Source: Peptococcaceae bacterium | GTDB lineage: Bacteria > Bacillota > Desulfotomaculia > Desulfotomaculales > JACDOK01 | Length of the DNA stretch: 51,249 nucleotides | Assembly (NCBI GenBank): GCA_017656185.1 | Contig: JACDOK010000015.1 | Span: 1-51,249 of the forward strand | Direction of reading: 5' to 3' | Shown: in pieces, positions 43,657 through 51,249 of the stretch | Numbering within the stretch: position 1 is the stretch's first letter | Layout: the number at the start of each line of letters is the position of its first letter | Position numbers and translations under genes: made by a program | Notes under the pieces: model-generated | What the model saw: only the letters and a program-made list of their open reading frames with translations | What the model was told of the DNA's origin: nothing | The model's database searches: none

Positions 43657-44817
43657 CTACGCCTTGGCCACTATGGTGATTTTATTTCTCCCTGAAACAA
43701 TCTTGGTAATGCTGAACAGCGGGAAACGTTTTCCCAGGGCAAAGGTAAAATCACCATCCCTAGCAATTAATTCCAATACCGATTCCTTAACAGGGGATCC
43801 GTTAATCTCAAGCGCATAGGGACGAAACCTTATAATTCTACCGCTGGCATCGGGATAAAGTTCCCCCTTAAGACTGAAATAACAGTTTTCTTTTACGTTG
43901 CGGCCAGCCACCGTGATGCAGCCGGGAATAATCTTTACCGCAACATACTCCCCCGGTCGGCCCATTATTTCCTGCAAACCACGGTTAATCTGCCGGGCTG
44001 ATATGTCTACCACGACGGTCTTGCCCTGAAAAGTAATACGGTCAGGCTTGATCTTCTCGGCAAAGAGCCTGTTAAGTTGCCCCAATACAGTCTGGAGAGG
44101 TACCAAAGAGCCGTACCATTCACGTTCCAGGCTCTCAATCCTTTCTGCCAGTAATAAAGATTCCCGGCGCACCTGCTCCAGCACAGCCTGTCTTTGCTCC
44201 CGTACTCGGGAAGCCTCTTTTATATGTTCCGCCAATTCCTGACGCCGCAGCATCATTTCGTTTTCTAATTCTTCAAGATTTTTTAGTTTCTTCTGGTTAC
44301 CAGCAACCAGAAAGGCTATTTCTTTTTTCAACTCAACTTCCCGCTCCCAGAGCAGCTTCACGGTTTCCAGGCGCCGTACCAAATCATTAAGGCTTTTGGC
44401 ATCGAAGATTATTTCCAGGTAAGAAAACCTGCCGTATTCATAAAAGTAACGCACCCAGGCCCCCAACCGCCGGCAACAGGTCGACAGGCGTTTTTCGGCA
44501 TTTGCTAAAGTTTCTGACACCTGTCGTACCTCTTCCTGTAACTCCCGCAAACGTTCCTCCAGGTCCTGCCGCTCCACTTCCAGCCGTGCCAGTTTCAAAT
44601 CCACTGCCAATAACTGTGCCACCAGTTCCTCTTCGGTCCGGCTTAACTGAGATTGGATAACGGAAGATGGCAGGCGTTCGCCCGGCGATAAGGGCCTCCA
44701 GGTGGGATCACCCTGAGCCGGGCAAGAATATAGGTAAAAAAAAGCAGACGTTAACAAGACTCCGAGCACAAACACACTGCGGCAGTAAAATCCATTCATT
44801 GCTCTTCGTTCACCCAT
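43657..44817 (-). CDS. Exported coiled-coil protein (CwlO/PcsB-like N-terminus)
   Basis: 386 residues. Signal peptide or N-terminal anchor (VFVLGVLLTSAFFYLYSC). It has two coiled-coil stretches (about 60-115 and 140-235) around a short AWVRYFYEYGRFSYLEIIFDAKSLNDLVRRL segment, typical of the coiled-coil domain of PcsB/CwlO-type division and cell-wall proteins. The C-terminal ~140 residues (YVAVKIIPGCITVAG) match no catalytic domain known to me. ATG 44799 is an alternative start. It precedes sigI by 114 bases on the same strand. No peptidase motif, so likely a regulator or structural protein. Confidence 0.7.
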   Translation of the reverse strand: MGERRAMNGFYCRSVFVLGVLLTSAFFYLYSCPAQGDPTWRPLSPGERLPSSVIQSQLSRTEEELVAQLLAVDLKLARLEVERQDLEERLRELQEEVRQVSETLANAEKRLSTCCRRLGAWVRYFYEYGRFSYLEIIFDAKSLNDLVRRLETVKLLWEREVELKKEIAFLVAGNQKKLKNLEELENEMMLRRQELAEHIKEASRVREQRQAVLEQVRRESLLLAERIESLEREWYGSLVPLQTVLGQLNRLFAEKIKPDRITFQGKTVVVDISARQINRGLQEIMGRPGEYVAVKIIPGCITVAGRNVKENCYFSLKGELYPDASGRIIRFRPYALEINGSPVKESVLELIARDGDFTFALGKRFPLFSITKIVSGRNKITIVAKA

Positions 44818-44928
44818 CCCTGTTATTGAAAACTATTATAAAAGGATATTAATCAATACTGGAGAAAGAACTGCAAAAATGCAGAGCCCCTTTTATTAGT
44901 GAAGAACCATTAAGGAGGCAAAGCCCGT

Positions 44929-45306
44929 ATGGAACTAATCCCAAAAGATCACAATACCATCCTGGAGTTGATCGGCAGGGTAGAAAACCAACTCGTACAG
45001 AGTCAAACCTTTACTGAACTGGAGCCGGATCTGCAAAAATTCATTACCGTATGGCAAGAAGTAATAGCCCCGCATTTTGAAGCCGAGGAAACCGGTTTAT
45101 ATCCTGATGCCGCGTCGGAGGATGGGGATACCGGGCGGTTAGTCCTGGCCCTGATCGAAGAACACCAGATAATGACCCATACCTTTCGACACCTCATCAA
45201 AGCCTTTGAGCAAAAAGACGTACCAATCATTATCAGTTACGGGATAGTCATCTGCGACATGTTAAGAGAGCATATCAAAAAAGAACAGGAAAAGTTGGGC
45301 CGTTAG
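44929..45306 (+). CDS. Hemerythrin-like HHE cation-binding protein
   Basis: 125 residues, four-helix bundle. Likely iron ligands are in PKDHNTI (His8), APHFEAEE (His, Glu), EEHQIMTHTFRH and REHIKKE. These bind oxygen or nitric oxide or sense redox. AAGGAGG lies at a good distance. Single gene. An anaerobe may use it for oxygen detoxification or sensing. Confidence 0.82.
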   Translation: MELIPKDHNTILELIGRVENQLVQSQTFTELEPDLQKFITVWQEVIAPHFEAEETGLYPDAASEDGDTGRLVLALIEEHQIMTHTFRHLIKAFEQKDVPIIISYGIVICDMLREHIKKEQEKLGR

Positions 45307-45360
45307 ATGGGATAATTTAACAAGGAAATATCGCTCCCGTACCGAATTATTTAATAGAAC

Positions 45361-45430
45361 CCGGTGGAGATCCAGTAGAATCCAGTAGAGATGTGGTAGA
45401 AATCTAATAGAGCATCTAACGGAGTATACA
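45361..45430. repeat. Family B array plus family A unit
   Basis: GGTGGAGATCCAGTAGAATCC, then CAGTAGAGATGTGGTAGAAATC (family B, inverted) and GGAGTATACA (45421-45430, family A). It lies between the hemerythrin and dehydratase genes (gap 45307-45558), where nothing else is recognised apart from the ribosome binding site. Confidence 0.5.
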
Positions 45431-45558
45431 ATTGTTGGTAATTGGTCCTTCATTACCAATCACCATTTGACCGTCAACGTAGAGATACCGGGAACAAGCG
45501 GTATGAGAAACCAGTTAGCAACACTAGATACTTCTTTAAGAAAAGGAACGGGATTGGG

Positions 45559-46701
45559 ATGACCTTTGAGGAAATCCTGGAGACGGAAAAAAAACAATAC
45601 CCGGAGGATAAAAGGCCGGTTGTAGGTTGGCTTTGCAGTTATACACCGGAAGAAATCATCGAAGCGGCCGGCTTTAGGCCTTATAGAATTCTACCCCGAT
45701 CTAACCTATCCCCATCTATCGATTCATATATTACGGGCAATCTCTGTTCACGCGTAAAAAATTGCTTGGGATATGCCCTTTCCGGCCGGTATGACTTTAT
45801 GAGAGGCATTGTGACTACTTTTTCCTGCAATGCCCTAACCCACATGTACAATATATGGAAAGAATATATAGGGGACATTTTTGTCTATAACATAGAAATC
45901 CCTGCGCACCGGGATAAAGAAGCCTGCGCGTATTTGCAAAATGAATTAGCCAAAATGTTCGCTGCGCTGGCTGACAGAGCCGGCGTAAGGCCGGATTACA
46001 GGGCCCTCTATGATGCCGTCCTGGCACGGCTGGAAACAATGCAACTGCTCAACCGCATGCAGGCCTTGCGTATAAGGGATAATCCACCCTTAACAGGCTT
46101 GGAAGCTATCAAGATCACCGAGATGGCCTCTACTGTACCCAGGAGTATATTTAATACAGCATTAAGACGCTATTTAGCTACCATGGAACAGAAGACGGAA
46201 CCGGACCGGTCTAATACACGCCCCCGTATTCTTATAACCGGCGGTTTCATTCCCCGGTTTCTCGTTGCTATGGTAGAGGAATACGGTGGGCTGGTGGTAG
46301 CCGAAGATGGATGCAACGGTTACCGGCACTTTGCCGGGATTCCCCAGGAAGAGGCCGGGGGAAGTGAGGATGCAGAAAACTGTACCGCGGAAAAGCAGCT
46401 ACTGCAATTACTGGCAAACCGTCATCTCAAACGCCCCCCGTGTGCCAGAATGCACGGTGCCACTGTGCAACGAAGCCAGGAAATAAGCCGGTTGGCCGGT
46501 CAATATAAAGCTGCGGGTATAATTCACTATAGTCTGAAGTTCTGCGACTGCAACATATATGAGTTCCCGGTTTTAAAAGACAAGGCTGCCGAACTAGGTG
46601 TGCCCTTTCTCCATTTGGAAGGCGAAGAACACAACACCGGGACCGGCCAGCTAGAGACAAGATTGCAAGCCTTTCTGGAAATAGTAAGCAATTTTCCATA
46701 A
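45559..46701 (+). CDS. 2-hydroxyacyl-CoA dehydratase D-family protein 1 (HgdB-like)
   Basis: 380 residues. Conserved cysteines occur in GWLCSYTPEEIIEAAGFRP (Cys26), NLCSR (Cys63) and TTFSCNALTHM (Cys90), and a late CDCN, as in HgdB/BcrB-like proteins that hold a 4Fe-4S cluster. Family members dehydrate 2-hydroxyacyl-CoA or act as double-cubane-cluster reductases; all need an ATPase activator. ATG 45559 follows AAGGAA at ten bases; the frame is open back to 45442. It is followed by a related gene 99 bases downstream. No activator gene in this window. Confidence 0.83.
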   Translation: MTFEEILETEKKQYPEDKRPVVGWLCSYTPEEIIEAAGFRPYRILPRSNLSPSIDSYITGNLCSRVKNCLGYALSGRYDFMRGIVTTFSCNALTHMYNIWKEYIGDIFVYNIEIPAHRDKEACAYLQNELAKMFAALADRAGVRPDYRALYDAVLARLETMQLLNRMQALRIRDNPPLTGLEAIKITEMASTVPRSIFNTALRRYLATMEQKTEPDRSNTRPRILITGGFIPRFLVAMVEEYGGLVVAEDGCNGYRHFAGIPQEEAGGSEDAENCTAEKQLLQLLANRHLKRPPCARMHGATVQRSQEISRLAGQYKAAGIIHYSLKFCDCNIYEFPVLKDKAAELGVPFLHLEGEEHNTGTGQLETRLQAFLEIVSNFP

Positions 46702-46800
46702 TGATTTACGGCCCATCCGTTTTTCTTAATTTAGCGGACCGTTTTTATCCTGAGTATTGTCGCTAGAACTGACATTAAAGATGGCAGGGAGAGTGGGCAG

Positions 46801-48084
46801 ATGGGCTTGAACAGCGCGCTAAAAGCCAAATTCGGCAAGAAATTAAGCCGGGGCGTCCTTCATTCCCCGCTTACTTATAAGGTGGTATCGACTCTTCTCA
46901 AGCAGCAGGCCGGTAATTTTTCAAAAACTGCCTTATATCAAACGGCTCAATTTGCCGTAAAACAAACCTCCGCCATCTATACCGGTAAGAAGCCGGCGGT
47001 TTGGAATACGGCTTTTTTCCCTAATGAATTACTTTACGGCTTGGGACTCACACCTTTTTCACCGGAGGTAGCCTCTGCGATGGCGGCCGCACTGGACCAG
47101 GCCGGTCCGATGATCGACCGGAGCGAGGTATACTGGACTACCAGAGACACCTGTTCCTTCCACCGCTGTGCTATGGGATTGGCTCTCGAAGGAATGCTTC
47201 CGGCCCCGGTTGCCGTGGTGGCCAGTTCCCAGCCGTGCGACGGAGCGCCCAAGCTTATGGAACACGTTGCCCGCCTGTACAAATGTCCCATGTTTCTTCT
47301 GGACGTGCCGCGCTCTCCCACCCCAGAGGCAGAAGAATACGTCGCAAAGCAACTGGAGCATATGGCCTACCGGTTGGCAGCCGAAATAGGGACAAAACCG
47401 GATAAGGACAAGCTGGCAGAAGCTCTGGAAAATGCCAACCGCACCCGCCGGTACTGGTTAAAGGTAAATGAACTACGCCGGTCCATCCCACCCTGCATCA
47501 AAAGTGAAGAAGCGCTTGGCTCTCTGGTATACCTTACGTTTACCGCTCAGGGAAGCAGTGAAATGGCGGAGATCTACCGCCTTTTATACGAAGAACTGGC
47601 GGCGCGGGCGGAAAGGGAAGCCGGGAAAATTCGCAGGGAGCAGAGATACACCCGCCTGCTCTGGCTGCACTTAAAACCTTATTTTAAAAACCAGCTCTTT
47701 GCCAACCTGGAATCGGATTTAAACGCCACAGTGGTATTTGAGGAAATGTCCCACGTCTACTGGGAGCCGCTGGACCCTGCCGACCCGTACCGCAGCTTGG
47801 CCCGCAAAGTACTCTCTTATTTTGGCTACGGTTCCATAGAAAGACGGGTCGATACCATTATCCACCTGGCACACCGTTACAAAGCGGACGCCGTGGTTCA
47901 TTTCTCACACTGGGGGTGCCGGCAGAGCAGCGGCGCGCTGATACCGCTGCGCGACAGGCTCCGCAAGGCCGGACTGCCGCTCTTGATCCTCGATGGTGAT
48001 TGCGTGGATAATCACCAGTTGGGTGAAGGCCAGCTAAAAACAAGACTGCAGGCATTTGTGGAAATGGTAAGGAATAAGGAATGA
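46801..48084 (+). CDS. 2-hydroxyacyl-CoA dehydratase D-family protein 2 (HgdB-like)
   Basis: 427 residues, same family as the preceding gene but divergent. The first site reads NTAFFPNELLYGLGL, with no cysteine where the neighbour has GWLCSYTP. Cysteines appear in RDTCSFHRCAMG, SSQPCDGAP and HWGCRQSSG. C-terminal ends of both proteins match (GQL or GQLKTRLQAFxE). The pair may form a heterodimer like HgdAB, with different cluster ligation in each subunit. The start has GGGAGAG eight bases upstream. Confidence 0.82.
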   Translation: MGLNSALKAKFGKKLSRGVLHSPLTYKVVSTLLKQQAGNFSKTALYQTAQFAVKQTSAIYTGKKPAVWNTAFFPNELLYGLGLTPFSPEVASAMAAALDQAGPMIDRSEVYWTTRDTCSFHRCAMGLALEGMLPAPVAVVASSQPCDGAPKLMEHVARLYKCPMFLLDVPRSPTPEAEEYVAKQLEHMAYRLAAEIGTKPDKDKLAEALENANRTRRYWLKVNELRRSIPPCIKSEEALGSLVYLTFTAQGSSEMAEIYRLLYEELAARAEREAGKIRREQRYTRLLWLHLKPYFKNQLFANLESDLNATVVFEEMSHVYWEPLDPADPYRSLARKVLSYFGYGSIERRVDTIIHLAHRYKADAVVHFSHWGCRQSSGALIPLRDRLRKAGLPLLILDGDCVDNHQLGEGQLKTRLQAFVEMVRNKE

Positions 48085-48116
48085 GGTATGAGGAGTGAGG
48101 TATGGAAAGAATGTAA

Positions 48117-48138
48117 GGGGCGGGTCTTACCCGCCCGC
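48117..48138 (+). terminator. Hairpin after the dehydratase-like pair
   Basis: GGGCGGGT and ACCCGCCC with a CTT loop, 33 bases after the stop, but with no T-run behind it (GCGACCC). Weak terminator candidate. Confidence 0.3.
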
Positions 48139-48264
48139 GACCCTAGAGAAATACCCGAAAAAATCTCAGCAAACGGAGTAAGCGTATCACAGCAGTTAAG
48201 GGCAAATGGCTCTTTTAATGTTTGTTAGTAGCAGTATAGAATACTTTCCTTGATAGGAAGGTGC

Positions 48265-49563
48265 ATGAGCGTGACCGACCTTTTCAGCCAGGCATTGGAA
48301 CACGGAGATCACATCCCGCTGGCCGACCGCATGCGGCCGCGTACCCTGGATGAATTCGTCGGACAGGAACATATCGTAGGTCCCGGGCGCCTGCTGCGGC
48401 GGGCTATAGAAGTCGACCGCCTTGGCTCGCTGATTTTTTTCGGTCCTCCGGGCAGTGGCAAAACGACACTGGCTTATATTATCTCTAAAATGACCCGCGC
48501 CAGTTTCCGCCAGGTTAACGCCGTATCATCCGGGGTAAAGGAACTCCGGCAGGTAATTACGGAGGCCGAGGATGCCCTCAAATACTACCGGCGAAAAACC
48601 ATTGTCTTCGTCGATGAGTGCCATGCCTTTAATAAGTCCCAGCAGGACGTTCTGCTGCCGGCTATAGAAAAAGGCATTATTGTCTTTATCGGCTCAACTA
48701 CTGAAAACCCCTATTTTGAAATGAATAAGGCCTTACTCAGCCGTTCACGCATCTTTCAACTTAAAGAACTGTCCAGCGAAGACATCAAAAAGATTATCAC
48801 CCGTGCTCTACAGGATAAAGAACGCGGGCTGGGTAAATACAAGGTCGTGATGGAGCCCGAAGCCCTGGATCACCTGGTCAACCTTGCCAACGGCGATGCC
48901 CGCAGCGCATTGAATGCCCTGGAGCTTGCCGTTACCACTACAACCCCGGCTAATGACGGGTACCGGCATATCACTGTCCGGGACATTGAAGATTCAATGC
49001 AGAGAAGGGTCGTAAAGTACGATAAATCCGGGGACCAGCACTACGATATTATTTCGGCCTTTATTAAAAGCATCCGGGGGTCGGATCCTGATGCCGCCCT
49101 TTACTGGTATGCCCGGATGACCCAGGCCGGTGAAGACCAGCGTTTTATCGTCCGCCGGTTGATCGTGCACGCCTCGGAAGATGTCGGGATGGCCGACCCG
49201 TTAGCCATGCTGATGGCCCACGCGGCATGGAATGCTCTCGAGGCTGTAGGCATGCCCGAAGCACGTATCCCCATCGCCCAGTGCATCATCTATCTCGCTA
49301 CCGCCCCGAAATCCAACAGCGTTATCGAAGCCATTGACCAGGCGCTGTCTGATGTGGAAAAGCTGCCTCACTATCCGGTCCCACCGCATCTCCGGGACAC
49401 CCATTATCACGGAGCAAAAGAATTGGGCCACTCAGGATACTTGTATCCCCATAATTTCCCAGGGCATTGGGTGCAGCAGCAGTATATGCCGGACAACCTG
49501 GTAGGCAAGAAGTACTATAAGCCGTCGGATCAAGGGAGAGAAAGGAAGATGAGGAAGGAATAA
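48265..49563 (+). CDS. rarA: RarA replication-associated AAA+ ATPase
   Basis: 432 residues. Opening [20 protein letters not shown], Walker [10 protein letters not shown] (60-68), Walker [16 protein letters not shown], sensor 1 [12 protein letters not shown], and the C-terminal tetramerisation part [26 protein letters not shown] with [17 protein letters not shown]. RarA acts at stalled replication forks. ATG 48265 follows GGAAGG; the frame could start at 48250. Family length is normal. Confidence 0.93.
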   Translation: MSVTDLFSQALEHGDHIPLADRMRPRTLDEFVGQEHIVGPGRLLRRAIEVDRLGSLIFFGPPGSGKTTLAYIISKMTRASFRQVNAVSSGVKELRQVITEAEDALKYYRRKTIVFVDECHAFNKSQQDVLLPAIEKGIIVFIGSTTENPYFEMNKALLSRSRIFQLKELSSEDIKKIITRALQDKERGLGKYKVVMEPEALDHLVNLANGDARSALNALELAVTTTTPANDGYRHITVRDIEDSMQRRVVKYDKSGDQHYDIISAFIKSIRGSDPDAALYWYARMTQAGEDQRFIVRRLIVHASEDVGMADPLAMLMAHAAWNALEAVGMPEARIPIAQCIIYLATAPKSNSVIEAIDQALSDVEKLPHYPVPPHLRDTHYHGAKELGHSGYLYPHNFPGHWVQQQYMPDNLVGKKYYKPSDQGRERKMRKE

Positions 49564-49677
49564 CTTAGCAATTGGTAATGAAATCCCCTAACGCCAATTT
49601 AACTCAGATAGATACTTGCAACACTTAAGATAATAAGAAGCCAGGACGTAAAATGCGGTTTTATTACTAAGTAAAGA

Positions 49678-49700
49678 GGGTATCCGCTACAGATACCCGC
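49678..49700 (-). terminator. Terminator of the VanW-domain gene
   Basis: GGGTATC (49678-49684), 7-base loop, GATACCC (49692-49698). On the minus strand it is followed by TCTTTAC, 17 bases after the stop at 49716. Confidence 0.5.
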
Positions 49701-49715
49701 TTACATTATCTACTT

Positions 49716-50846
49716 TTAACTTACTAACTCAACCTCTTCATTGGTCGTACCAATAGGTGGCATTACCGCAACCTGTTCAACACCGGGGACTTCCCACAGT
49801 TTTACGGTAAGCTGCCGCACCGTGCCTCCTGCTTCAATCCAAATGGCTCGGGATCTGCTGTTACGAAATTTTAAATCGGCTGCCCCCCAGCTAACAGTCG
49901 CGTCCCTGCCGGCAGGAACATAATGTACAGGGATACTGTGCGGATGATGTTCGACGACGGGCAGGCCAGCATTTAAAACGGCCCCATACAGTACCGTAGA
50001 GGTACGGCAAACCCCGCCGCCCATAGAATGTACATATTTCCCGTTGCTTATGGCCGTGCCAACCACAAAACCACGGGCGGCAGTACGGGGCCCCACGGTC
50101 CGGTTATAAGAAAAAACCTCTCCAGGAGCTACTTCGGTACCGTTTAGATATTCCGCCGCCTTAACGGCATTAAGCATATTCGTGCAGGGCGTAAAGTTCA
50201 CTGTGCAGGCTCCCAGCAGCCGGCCGGGTGCAATTTTTATCAATGTTTTCTTCTCCACCAGAGCGGTAGTGAACTGCTCCACCGCATCGTGAGGCAGTAC
50301 CAGGGTTGCATCGCTACCAGGCTCTACGGTGCCGCTAAATTGCTCCAGCAATTCTTTCGCCAAAACGGGGTCAGGCTCCGGTAAGATCCATACCGTCCCG
50401 GGCGAAACTGATAAATGCTCGTACACCTGTTCCGCTACCGACGCTTCAAAGACCAGATAATGAGAAGCCGTACTGCCGATCCCAACCACCCAGGCTCTGC
50501 CTTCCATCATTACTACCGTCGTACAAAAATCCATTTCCTTAATGGGCTTCAAACCCATTAGATAAAGGACTTGATTTGAGACATACAAGCGACCGTCAAG
50601 TAAGGCAGCGGGAGCATCCACCGCTACCTCCTGTCCATCCAGGATGGCTTTTCGTTCCCCGGGGATTATCTTCAAGATATGCCCCATCCCGATACCACCG
50701 GCGTGGGTCCCGTCCCAGGTGCAATAAAAACCATTACCATCCAAAGCCTGGCGGAGAGGAACCATAACGGCTGCCTCCGCCATGTGAGGTATCAATGTTA
50801 CCGCCAGTAATGTTATCACTGCTGCTAAAACACGCCCTAAAAACAT
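49716..50846 (-). CDS. Exported stalk-domain plus VanW-domain protein
   Basis: 376 residues. Signal peptide (cleavage near AEA at 25), an N-terminal stalk-like domain (about 28-110: VMVPLRQAL, KAILDGQEVAVDAPAALLDGRLYV), then a VanW-like domain in the C-terminal half (FTPCTNMLNAVKAAEYLNG, GEVFSYNRTVGPRTAARGF, MGGGVCRTSTVLYGAVLNAG). VanW-like proteins (YoaR type) are cell-envelope proteins of unsettled function, associated with peptidoglycan. A stalk-domain relative is at 40398. Monocistronic. Confidence 0.85.
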   Translation of the reverse strand: MFLGRVLAAVITLLAVTLIPHMAEAAVMVPLRQALDGNGFYCTWDGTHAGGIGMGHILKIIPGERKAILDGQEVAVDAPAALLDGRLYVSNQVLYLMGLKPIKEMDFCTTVVMMEGRAWVVGIGSTASHYLVFEASVAEQVYEHLSVSPGTVWILPEPDPVLAKELLEQFSGTVEPGSDATLVLPHDAVEQFTTALVEKKTLIKIAPGRLLGACTVNFTPCTNMLNAVKAAEYLNGTEVAPGEVFSYNRTVGPRTAARGFVVGTAISNGKYVHSMGGGVCRTSTVLYGAVLNAGLPVVEHHPHSIPVHYVPAGRDATVSWGAADLKFRNSRSRAIWIEAGGTVRQLTVKLWEVPGVEQVAVMPPIGTTNEEVELVS

Positions 50847-50958
50847 TTAACACCCCCCACGACCCAATCTACTTTTATAGGTATGCGTGAAGGGTGCTTT
50901 TAGACCCATAAATTGGAAACAGAAATGCGTTAAACCCGTTGGTCCGGAGATATAAGTT

Positions 50959-51117
50959 TTAACTCACGTTACTGTTTTCATTATCGGAACGGTACCTTTT
51001 ATATGCCGCCCCTTTTCGAAAACCTACCTTATACCCTATAAGATACCCTAAAAGACCCGCCATTGTCGCAAAAGAAAAACAGGCAAAAACCAGAACCGGA
51101 ACCAGTAAATCGCTCAT
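50959..51117 (-). CDS. Small single-pass membrane protein
   Basis: 52 residues. One hydrophobic helix (about 4-28, LLVPVLVFACFSFATMAGLLG) is followed by a basic, polar tail (YKVGFRKGAAYKRYRSDNENS). The ATG has GGAGGG six bases upstream. The GxxxG/GYLIGYKVG pattern suggests helix packing. No family recognised. It lies 112 bases upstream of the VanW-domain gene on the same strand, possibly in the same transcription unit. Confidence 0.6.
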   Translation of the reverse strand: MSDLLVPVLVFACFSFATMAGLLGYLIGYKVGFRKGAAYKRYRSDNENSNVS

Positions 51118-51196
51118 AGGCAACCCTCCCCATACAGGGTTATTTGTCGTTCATCTATCCCTTCCCTGCTCACCTTATACTTCACAAAACGTCCTA

Positions 51197-51249
51197 ATCG
51201 AGTAGGAGGGGGTGACTAGCCCCCGTCCTCTCACACCACCGTACGTACC
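51197..51249 (-). mobile_element. 3' end of a group II intron (domains V-VI), rest outside window
   Basis: On the minus strand the edge reads CGTACGGTGGTGTGAGAGGA, then GGGGGCTAGTCACCCCC and TCCTACTCGAT. This matches the closing half of domain V and the domain VI hairpin with its branch-point A in CTACTCGAT, typical of bacterial group II introns. The 3' splice site would be at 51197, with TAGGACG as 3' flank. The maturase gene should lie just beyond the window. Confidence 0.65.

Overview
The window (about 51 kb, roughly half G+C) looks like the chromosome of an anaerobic, endospore-forming Firmicute. A Peptococcaceae-type relative of Desulfotomaculum, Pelotomaculum or Moorella is the best guess, but this is inferred from gene content only. 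Pointers are a GerA-type germinant receptor operon, a SigI/RsgI pair, lipoprotein-anchored ABC solute-binding proteins, strong AGGAGG ribosome binding sites with frequent TTG/GTG starts, 2-hydroxyacyl-CoA dehydratase-like proteins, and a UbiX/UbiD/UbiA set of the kind used in futalosine-type menaquinone synthesis. No rRNA, tRNA or CRISPR array was seen.

Region 1-9.8 kb is a signalling block: a PocR-GAF-GAF-HD-GYP protein that runs off the left edge, a membrane PAS-GAF-PAS-GGDEF cyclase, a PocR-HD-GYP phosphodiesterase, a PocR-like-GAF-GGDEF cyclase, and a double-domain KaiC-like ATPase with a small partner. It contains debris: a decayed gene, a methylglyoxal synthase N-terminal fragment and a transposase tail. 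9.8-19.2 kb carries a two-P-loop ATPase, a NitT/TauT-type ABC importer downstream of ubiX, and, diverging from ubiX, ubiD-ubiA-LpdD-like-old yellow enzyme. This looks like one aromatic or quinone-precursor decarboxylation and prenylation unit. 19.4-23.8 kb is a germinant receptor operon in the order AB-AA-AC plus a small membrane protein. 24-26.5 kb has a metallo-beta-lactamase-fold hydrolase and a 14-TM drug-efflux-type MFS protein.

26.6-29.8 kb is a three-gene TrpXYZ-type ABC importer behind a near-consensus promoter and a leader with a strong terminator and a 7-residue reading frame ending Trp-stop. 29.9-32.8 kb is the least familiar part: a subtilase without a signal peptide, translationally coupled to a coiled-coil/hydrophobic-helix protein, with a second protein of the same architecture and a small helical protein nearby. 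Hairpins with the same stem punctuate this block. 32.8-38.8 kb has a phosphoesterase, an Asp23 protein and a BMP-type nucleoside ABC importer. 39.2-44.8 kb holds cell-envelope genes (class A beta-lactamase-like hydrolase, stalk-domain protein, RsgI, SigI, a CwlO/PcsB-like coiled-coil protein). 44.9-51.2 kb has a hemerythrin, two tandem HgdB-like proteins with no visible activator, RarA, a VanW/stalk-domain protein, a tiny membrane protein and the 3' end of a group II intron at the right edge.

Intergenic spaces repeatedly hold three families of short degenerate repeats (TATAC/GGTAGA type, CTACCGGATCT type and ATCCTGTTAATCCTGT type), often just after gene ends.
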